Positions 58,172 through 64,000 of a stretch of 64,000 bases of DNA are shown one piece after another. A program made the translations under genes and the position numbers. The stretch covers positions 1 through 64,000 of the forward strand of contig JAPLDX010000060.1 of the NCBI GenBank assembly GCA_026391215.1, in the 5' to 3' direction. Numbering within the stretch: position 1 is the stretch's first letter; every line of letters starts with the position of its first letter. The DNA is from Bacteroidia bacterium (lineage in GTDB: Bacteria > Bacteroidota > Bacteroidia > Bacteroidales > VadinHA17). The notes below the pieces were generated by a model. The model was not told the DNA's origin and did not search any database. It worked only from the letters and a program-made list of their open reading frames with translations.

Positions 58172-59377
58172 ATGATGAAGAAGACATTATTACTTGTTAT
58201 GGCTTTCTGTTTTGCCGGGATCATTTCTGGTCAATCCTCTTTTGAAACTCTTCTGAAAGCAAGAGCATTATCCGGAAATGGAGAACATTCAAAGGCTGTT
58301 GAGATCCTTTCTTCAGCTTTAGGAGAAAAGAAGGAGAGCAGGCTTTACCTGGAAAGGGCGGAAGCTTATCTTCTGGAAGGAGACTATTTAAAGGCAATAA
58401 GTGATTATAATTCAGCAAACTCTCTCACCAATCATTCAGGTGATTATGGATTGGCAAGGATCTTTGCAATCAAGGGTGATGCAGTTGCATCTTTATCCCA
58501 TCTTGAAATGAACCTTCTATCCTCATTCAGAAAAAGTGAAAAAGAGGTTATGCTTGATCCGGCCTTCAGCATTATTGAAAATAAGCCGGAATGGCGCCAA
58601 TTCTGGAAAAGAGACTGGTACTCCGGTCTGGAAACAGGCATTTCGGAAATTGAATATTACCTGTCATCTGGCAGGAGGGATGATGCCCTTGAAATACTCT
58701 CAGGGCTTTCGGGAATCTATAAAGATAATGAAGAGGTGCTTTATGCAGGTGCACTGATAAATATGGCAGCAGGAAAACCGGGAGAAGTGATAAAAACAAT
58801 GGCAGGAATTCTATCTGCAGATCCCGGCAACGAAAAGTATCTGAGGCTCCTTGCTAAAGCTCAGTCTGATGCTTCGAATCATGCAGGTGCCTCAGTGACT
58901 TATTCAAAGCTGATAGATCAGGAGATACCGGATGCCGGTTTGCTGTTATTAAGGGCTGAGTGCTACAGGAAAACAGGTGAAACTGGCAGGGCTATGGCTG
59001 ACATTGAGAAGTACCTGTCCTTTTATTCTGAAGACAAATCAGGATTAAGCCTTGCAGGCAAGGTGAAAACAGCTGCAGGCGAGAACCTGGAAGCTATAGA
59101 GTACTTCTCTGAAAATCTTAAGTACCACCCTGGCGATCCCGGATGTTATCTCGACAGGGCAAATTCATATTTATCCATGAAATCATGGCAGTGGGCTATT
59201 AATGATTACAGCATGTCGCTCGATCTGGATCCGTCAAATTCCGAAGCATGGCTGAATAAAGGGATCGCACAGCTAAGCACTGGAAAACCCGAGGATGCCT
59301 GTCATGATTTCAGGCAATCATTGAAACTCGGAAATAAAAGGGCAACTGAATATATCAGCAGGTACTGTATAAAATAA
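58172..59377 (+). CDS. TPR-repeat secreted protein
   Basis: A 401-residue protein with a signal peptide (MAFCFAGIISGQS) and many TPR units spread over residues about 25-400 (EHSKAVEILSSAL, GDYLKAISDYNSA, ENLEAIEYFSENLKYHPGDPG, SWQWAINDYSMSLDLDPSN). Likely a periplasmic scaffold, encoded directly after the T9SS surface protein and possibly acting with it. The first ATG is used; a second ATG is adjacent. It converges with a hybrid kinase gene (31-bp gap). Confidence 0.85.
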   Translation: MMKKTLLLVMAFCFAGIISGQSSFETLLKARALSGNGEHSKAVEILSSALGEKKESRLYLERAEAYLLEGDYLKAISDYNSANSLTNHSGDYGLARIFAIKGDAVASLSHLEMNLLSSFRKSEKEVMLDPAFSIIENKPEWRQFWKRDWYSGLETGISEIEYYLSSGRRDDALEILSGLSGIYKDNEEVLYAGALINMAAGKPGEVIKTMAGILSADPGNEKYLRLLAKAQSDASNHAGASVTYSKLIDQEIPDAGLLLLRAECYRKTGETGRAMADIEKYLSFYSEDKSGLSLAGKVKTAAGENLEAIEYFSENLKYHPGDPGCYLDRANSYLSMKSWQWAINDYSMSLDLDPSNSEAWLNKGIAQLSTGKPEDACHDFRQSLKLGNKRATEYISRYCIK

Positions 59378-59408
59378 TGGCTACCGGCAAACGGCTGCCT
59401 GACGTCTT

Positions 59409-62400
59409 TTACCTTATATGCTTCCTGATTCTCTCGAAAAGATCATGAGGCTTGAAAGGTTTCAGAACGTAGTCGTTGATCTTCAGCTCGTCAATCTTAT
59501 CGTGATTTTCAGACATTATTGCTGCAGTTAGAGCTACGATTGGAATATTGTTAATCCTTGGATCATTTGATTTTCTTATGATCCGGGTGGCTTCAATCCC
59601 ATCCATTACCGGCATGTGAAGATCCATCAGGATAAGGTCAAAATCTTCTTTGGCCAGTGCATCAAGTGCCAGTTGCCCGTTTTCGGCAAGCGTGGTTGTT
59701 ACTCCCCATCCCGTGAGGAACTTATTGACCACAAAGAAGTTGATCTTATTATCCTCTGCAACAAGTATGTGTTTGCCTTCAAGACCGATAAATAATTCTT
59801 TTACATCCCTGGCTTTTGCTGCTTCACCTTTACCTGAAATTCCAAAGGCAAGAGTAAATGTAAAAGTTGATCCGTTATCAGGATCGCTTTCCAACCTGAT
59901 CGTACCACCCTGAAGGTCAATGAGTTTTTTGCATATAGCCAGACCAAGTCCCGTTCCTCCATAGTGCCTGGTAGTATCCGGAGAAGCCTGGGTGAAGCTC
60001 TCAAATATAGAGTCATGCTTTTCCTTGGGTATGCCTATGCCTGTATCTGCAACAGAAAATTCCAGTTTAGCCTGGGCGGCATTTCTTTCCAGCTCCCTGA
60101 TAGTGACAGTTATGCCTCCCTGGTTTGTGAATTTCAGGGCATTTGAAAGGAGGTTTGAAAGTATCTGGTTAAGCCTGATCTGATCACCGATAACCTCTTC
60201 CGGAAGCGAACCTTCCCTTTTTATTACGAAATCAATGTGTTTAGCCTTCGACCTGAATGAATAAGATCTCATTATTTCTTCAAGAAAGTCGTTCAGGTTG
60301 AACAAAGTCTGTTCAAAGACTATCTTGCCGGATTCCATCTTGTTATAATCAAGCACATCGTTGACCAGGGTAAGAAGATGGTTGCCGGAGAAACGCAATG
60401 TTTTAATATAATCCATCTGATCCTCTCTCGGCTGGCCCTGAAGAAGAAGATTGGTTATGCCGATGACTTCATTCAGAGGGGTTCTAATCTCATGGCTCAT
60501 GGTTGACATGAAGATCTGCTTGGATTGAGCCGCTTCTTCAGCTTTCTGTCTGGCAGTTATAAGGTTGTCAAGCATCATTCTGCGCTGAATGGCTATAGCG
60601 ATCTGGTTTGCAATAAAATCGAGGACATACAGGTCATCAGGTGAGAACTTATTTTCATTGAAGTAATCCTGGAGACACATCACGCCAATAATATTGTCTT
60701 CTACTTTAAGAGGGACACCCATCCAGACCTTGCAGTCTGTGCCGACAAGTTCAATATCTCCTGATGCTTCAAGCTGTTTAAGATCGTTTTCCCTGAGGAG
60801 CACTGATTTATCATTTTTTATTACCCAGCCTGTAATGGTATTCTTGATCGGTATCTCCTGAAAATCGTCCTTCTCATCCGCAAAAAACGGCAGAGAGAGA
60901 GTTTCAGATGCCTTGTCATACAGCGCTATAAAGAAATTATTGGTATCCCATATTTTGCTCAGCTCCTTTACAATCGTTGGATAAATTTCCTTGATGTCCA
61001 TCTGTTTCAGGGCTGCTGTAGAGATATTGTAAAGTATTTCCTGGAGAAGTATGTTTTTCCTTTCAGTGGTTATGTCCCTGTATATGCCGATTATGGCAAC
61101 AGGTTCATTATTGACTAAAATAGGAGTTCCAACCAGGGAAACATTTATCCTGTTACCGGATTTATCTCTTCTTATTGTTTGTCTTGTAACCTTGTTTTTA
61201 TTTCCAGTGATGGTTTCTATTCCGATGGCTTCCTCTTTCAGATCATCCGGAACAACCAGTTCATCAATATTCTGGCTTATTGCCTCTTCCTGTGTATAAC
61301 CGAAAAGGTTAGTGAACTCCTTGTTGATAATTGAAATTACGTTATTGACATCAGTGATCGCTATCGCTTCGGGAGTTGAATCAATCAAACGCTCAAGAAA
61401 AGCTTTTTCCCTGATGATCTGTTGCTCATATTTTTTGTGTCTGGAGAGATCCATGATAGTACCCCTGTAACCCATTTTCTTTCCTTCATGGAATATTCCG
61501 AATGAATGAGTCACTAAAGGAAGAAATGATCCATCCTTTCTTCTGACAAGATATTCATGGCTGGAAACCTCATTAGGTGAACTTATTCCAATGAGATTTG
61601 CAACCATTTTCTTGTAGTCTTCAGGAAAGAGTTCTGAGATAGGAGGTTTCTTTTTCAGCTCCTCTCTGGTAATTCCAAACAAATCCAATCCCAGTTTATT
61701 GCCATAAGTCACCCTCCCGTTCAGGTCAATCTCATAAACTACCACGGGAAGCATCTCAGCAAAGGTCTGGAACAAAGCTGCCTGTTTGTCTATATCGACC
61801 CTTCTCTTCTGCTGATGGCCAGGTTCCCAGGTAATAACAATATTCCCGGAGGTGAGAAGAAATCCCATATAATATCCTTCTGTGTCATCTCCTGCCTGTG
61901 ATGCCGCCAGCTTAAAAGATTCTCCTGTTACATGGATATAATGCAATAGCTCAACAAGTTTCTCATTCCCGGCCAGGGATGTATCATCGACGCATTTTCC
62001 GCAGATCTCGTTCCTGTCTATGAATTCAACTTCCTCAACTTTCCTGTTAACATCGATAATGTAGAATCTCTCATTGTCACCTATGCTGAATAGAGCGAGA
62101 TAGCTGCTGACAGTATTGAAAATCTCCTCCAAAACAGGTCCCTGGCTCTCCCTGATCATGATGTTCTTTCTCGTGCTTATCGGGGAGTATACAGTCATGA
62201 GAAACACCTCATTCTCAAGCTGAATACGACTTGCAGAAAACAGGAAAGGCTTTTCCTCTCCGCTTTTTGTCCTGAGTATAATGACAAAATCCTTTATTTT
62301 TTGAAGCCTGGATAAGAGCTTGATGTATTTATTGCTTTCTTCAATATCAGCAAATAGCCCGATATCATCAGATGTACGACCTATAACCTCCTCCTTGGTA

Positions 62401-62618
62401 TAGCCAAGAACCACCAGAAAACTGGAATTGATATCAAGGAACTTGCCGGTTTCCAGTATTGTCAGAGCCATCGGATTAGGAGCGGAATGAAAAGCTTTAA
62501 ATATCAAGTCATCGTGCGAAGTTTTCTTTCCTTCCATTTCCAAACGAAGCTTGTCAATCTCCTTCTCAAGCTTCCTGTTTACCTTCTCAAGATCCTTGTA
62601 TTTCTCTTTATAATCCAT
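59409..62618 (-). CDS. Soluble hybrid histidine kinase (PAS x4, GAF, HisKA, HATPase, REC)
   Basis: A 1069-residue cytoplasmic hybrid kinase; no transmembrane segment is visible. Order: N-terminal coiled coil (KYKDLEKVNRKLEKEIDKL), PAS (about 35-150), divergent PAS-like region (160-285), two further PAS domains (295-420; 425-545), GAF (555-705), HisKA with phospho-acceptor His in MSTMSHEIRTPLNE, HATPase_c (NLLSNALKF, DTGIGIP, YGGTGLGLAI) and a C-terminal receiver with Asp in LILMDLHMPVMDG. I start at the ATG before the coiled coil (62618). No partner regulator is adjacent, so output may pass through the fused receiver. Input ligands are unknown. Confidence 0.92.
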   Translation of the reverse strand: MDYKEKYKDLEKVNRKLEKEIDKLRLEMEGKKTSHDDLIFKAFHSAPNPMALTILETGKFLDINSSFLVVLGYTKEEVIGRTSDDIGLFADIEESNKYIKLLSRLQKIKDFVIILRTKSGEEKPFLFSASRIQLENEVFLMTVYSPISTRKNIMIRESQGPVLEEIFNTVSSYLALFSIGDNERFYIIDVNRKVEEVEFIDRNEICGKCVDDTSLAGNEKLVELLHYIHVTGESFKLAASQAGDDTEGYYMGFLLTSGNIVITWEPGHQQKRRVDIDKQAALFQTFAEMLPVVVYEIDLNGRVTYGNKLGLDLFGITREELKKKPPISELFPEDYKKMVANLIGISSPNEVSSHEYLVRRKDGSFLPLVTHSFGIFHEGKKMGYRGTIMDLSRHKKYEQQIIREKAFLERLIDSTPEAIAITDVNNVISIINKEFTNLFGYTQEEAISQNIDELVVPDDLKEEAIGIETITGNKNKVTRQTIRRDKSGNRINVSLVGTPILVNNEPVAIIGIYRDITTERKNILLQEILYNISTAALKQMDIKEIYPTIVKELSKIWDTNNFFIALYDKASETLSLPFFADEKDDFQEIPIKNTITGWVIKNDKSVLLRENDLKQLEASGDIELVGTDCKVWMGVPLKVEDNIIGVMCLQDYFNENKFSPDDLYVLDFIANQIAIAIQRRMMLDNLITARQKAEEAAQSKQIFMSTMSHEIRTPLNEVIGITNLLLQGQPREDQMDYIKTLRFSGNHLLTLVNDVLDYNKMESGKIVFEQTLFNLNDFLEEIMRSYSFRSKAKHIDFVIKREGSLPEEVIGDQIRLNQILSNLLSNALKFTNQGGITVTIRELERNAAQAKLEFSVADTGIGIPKEKHDSIFESFTQASPDTTRHYGGTGLGLAICKKLIDLQGGTIRLESDPDNGSTFTFTLAFGISGKGEAAKARDVKELFIGLEGKHILVAEDNKINFFVVNKFLTGWGVTTTLAENGQLALDALAKEDFDLILMDLHMPVMDGIEATRIIRKSNDPRINNIPIVALTAAIMSENHDKIDELKINDYVLKPFKPHDLFERIRKHIR

Positions 62619-62702
62619 TTGAGATCTGTATGTACTATCCCGGGTTAAAAATAACAAAAAATGACCAGTCTAACTTATTTATTGAAGCATTCCATAATGA
62701 TT

Positions 62703-63350
62703 TTATTTCTTTTTATTCATATCAGTATAATATTTACAAAAACCTGTTATTCCACACTGGCTGCACAATGGATTCCTGGCTTTGCAGACATACCTTCCAT
62801 GCAGTAAAAGCCAGTGATGAGCCTTGTGTATAAGCTCAACAGGTATATTCTTTGTCAGCTGATCCTCTGCTTGCTCCGGTGTTTTAGCATTCCTGGTAAG
62901 ACCAATTCTCCCTGAGACCCTGAAAACATGTGTATCTACTGCCATTACAGGCTTCTTAAATACAACCGATGAAACAACATTGGCAGTTTTTCTTCCGACA
63001 CCCGGAAGTCTCTGCAGCATAGCCGGATCGGAAGGCATCTGGCCTTTAAATTCTCCGATAAGCATTTTCGACATTCCTGAAAGATACCTGGCCTTGCTGT
63101 TCGGATAAGAACATGACCTGATATATGAGAAAATCTCTGATTGCTCTGCTTTTGCCATGGATTTTGCATCAGGGAATTTTTTCATCAGGGCAGGTGTTAT
63201 CATATTGACTCTCTTATCAGTGCATTGTGCCGAAAGAATGACAGCAACAATAAGTTCAAACGGATCCTGGTATTCAAGCTCAGTCTCAGCTTCCGGCATG
63301 CTGATACTGAAATATTCAATTGTTTTTCTGTATCTATCCTTTAAAGTCAT
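62703..63350 (-). CDS. nth: Endonuclease III
   Basis: A 215-residue base-excision-repair DNA glycosylase/AP lyase for oxidised pyrimidines. The helix-hairpin-helix LPGVGRKTANVV holds the catalytic Lys; catalytic Asp lies in AVDTHVFRVSGR; the 4Fe-4S cluster motif Cx6Cx2Cx5C is intact near the C-terminus (CKARNPLCSQCGITGFC). Length is typical. Same strand as the hybrid kinase downstream (84-bp gap). Confidence 0.97.
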   Translation of the reverse strand: MTLKDRYRKTIEYFSISMPEAETELEYQDPFELIVAVILSAQCTDKRVNMITPALMKKFPDAKSMAKAEQSEIFSYIRSCSYPNSKARYLSGMSKMLIGEFKGQMPSDPAMLQRLPGVGRKTANVVSSVVFKKPVMAVDTHVFRVSGRIGLTRNAKTPEQAEDQLTKNIPVELIHKAHHWLLLHGRYVCKARNPLCSQCGITGFCKYYTDMNKKK

Positions 63351-63472
63351 TGTAAAAGGCTTATAATGGGGCTGGAAAGTTAAGGATTTTTATCTTTGTA
63401 TAATGATCGGTGTACGGTGTCCTTAAATTTCACAGGGATTTTATAGCTTTAACCGGCTTTATACTTTATAGT

Positions 63473-64000
63473 TTGGAACAAATAGTCATAAATACTCCTG
63501 GTGCCGTTTCAAATATTTTTGTCGGCGCAGCCTGGGAAACCACCTGGCAACATCTTCCGGAAGATGGTGTCGTAATAGTTACTGATAATAATGTTTATGA
63601 TCTTTATAGAGGAAAGTTCCCCGGATTCCCGGTCCTGAAAATCATCCCGGGGGAGGAGAGCAAGAGCCTGAAAGTTGTTGAGAAGCTTTCCGACAAGCTT
63701 TTGAAAACAGGTGTCGGACGTTCAGGATTTATCCTGGCAATAGGAGGGGGCGTGGTTTGCGATATAGCAGGATTTCTTGCCTCTGTTTTTATGAGAGGAA
63801 TACGCTGTGGCTATATTTCAACAAGCCTCCTTTCTCAGGTAGATGCAAGCACAGGAGGGAAAAACGGAGTCAACCTGGGAAAAATAAAAAATGTGATAGG
63901 GAATTTCAGACAGCCCGAGTTCGTTATATGCGACACTTCAATGCTGAAAACCCTTCCTGAAAAGGAGTATCTGTCAGGACTGGCCGAACTGATAAAGACC
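63473..64000 (+). CDS. aroB: 3-dehydroquinate synthase, 5' part
   Basis: The first 176 codons of AroB, cut off by the end of the window. Motifs: VIVTDNNVYDLY, PGEESKSL, AIGGGVVCDIAGFLASVFMRGI (NAD-binding glycine-rich loop), STSLLSQVDASTGGKNGVNLGKIKNVIGNF and GLAELIKT. It catalyses the second shikimate step, which feeds the AroQ reaction at 53126. I start at TTG 63473 because no ATG lies upstream in frame and homologues begin about here; a GTG at 63410 would add 21 residues. It is divergent from nth across 122 bp. Confidence 0.92.
   Translation, partial: MEQIVINTPGAVSNIFVGAAWETTWQHLPEDGVVIVTDNNVYDLYRGKFPGFPVLKIIPGEESKSLKVVEKLSDKLLKTGVGRSGFILAIGGGVVCDIAGFLASVFMRGIRCGYISTSLLSQVDASTGGKNGVNLGKIKNVIGNFRQPEFVICDTSMLKTLPEKEYLSGLAELIKT

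Overview
This 64 kb window comes from a member of the Bacteroidota, most likely an anaerobic or fermentative Bacteroidales-type bacterium. Evidence: lipobox signal peptides followed by acidic or polar residues, type IX secretion C-terminal signals (a PNP-type sorting domain on a CotH protein, a gliding-motility-associated C-terminal domain), Fibrobacter succinogenes major paralogous (FISUMP) domains, LytS/LytTR regulators, a PPi/ATP-type PPDK beside ATP-PEPCK, and promoters with the Bacteroidota -7 element TAnnTTTG. One of these (upstream of HU) is a textbook TTTG-N19-TAnnTTTG. G+C is moderate and genes lie on both strands. I see no prophage, conjugative element, CRISPR array or transposase.

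Layout. 1-7.1 kb: M16 lipoprotein protease, a palindromic intergenic element, and a broken GH2 beta-galactosidase carrying an inserted LamG-like domain. 7.2-14.5 kb: a LytS-type kinase and LytTR regulator operon with paired 9-bp direct repeats in front of it and in front of a nearby secreted-protein gene; a propeller lipoprotein; an RCC1-repeat lipoprotein joined to a DAACS symporter. 14.7-22.2 kb: thioredoxin-like protein, lone SiaC-like protein, T9SS-exported CotH protein, second RCC1 lipoprotein, GHL10-like lipoprotein, and a DUF4143 ATPase whose leader is packed with inverted half-sites. 22.4-29.3 kb: S9 peptidase, an Lgt-like membrane enzyme fused to a beta-barrel-like domain, a lipoprotein/HExxH-protein pair, and a FAD oxidoreductase. 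29.5-35.9 kb: three tandem FISUMP paralogues with 5, 4 and 3 copies of an exact 117-bp repeat; the first is frameshifted. 36-46.7 kb: tRNA-Ser(UGA), HU, a LytTR regulator-aminotransferase-secreted protein-pseudo-receiver cluster, HtpG, aspartate-type aminotransferase, nitroreductase, LemA and an M48 protease. 46.7-55 kb: plsY-pckA (pckA carries an in-frame amber codon), ppdK, xerD, aroQ and pyk. 55-64 kb: DUF6702 protein, a T9SS surface protein, TPR protein, a large hybrid PAS/GAF kinase, nth, and the 5' part of aroB.

How it fits together. The PEP/pyruvate/oxaloacetate node (pckA, ppdK, pyk) is concentrated in 8 kb next to shikimate genes that consume PEP-derived carbon. The rest is a mix of envelope and surface proteins, peptidases and two-component regulation. 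Three genes are disrupted (GH2 deletion plus frameshift, FISUMP-A frameshift, pckA amber). This is either real decay or assembly error, and reads would decide.
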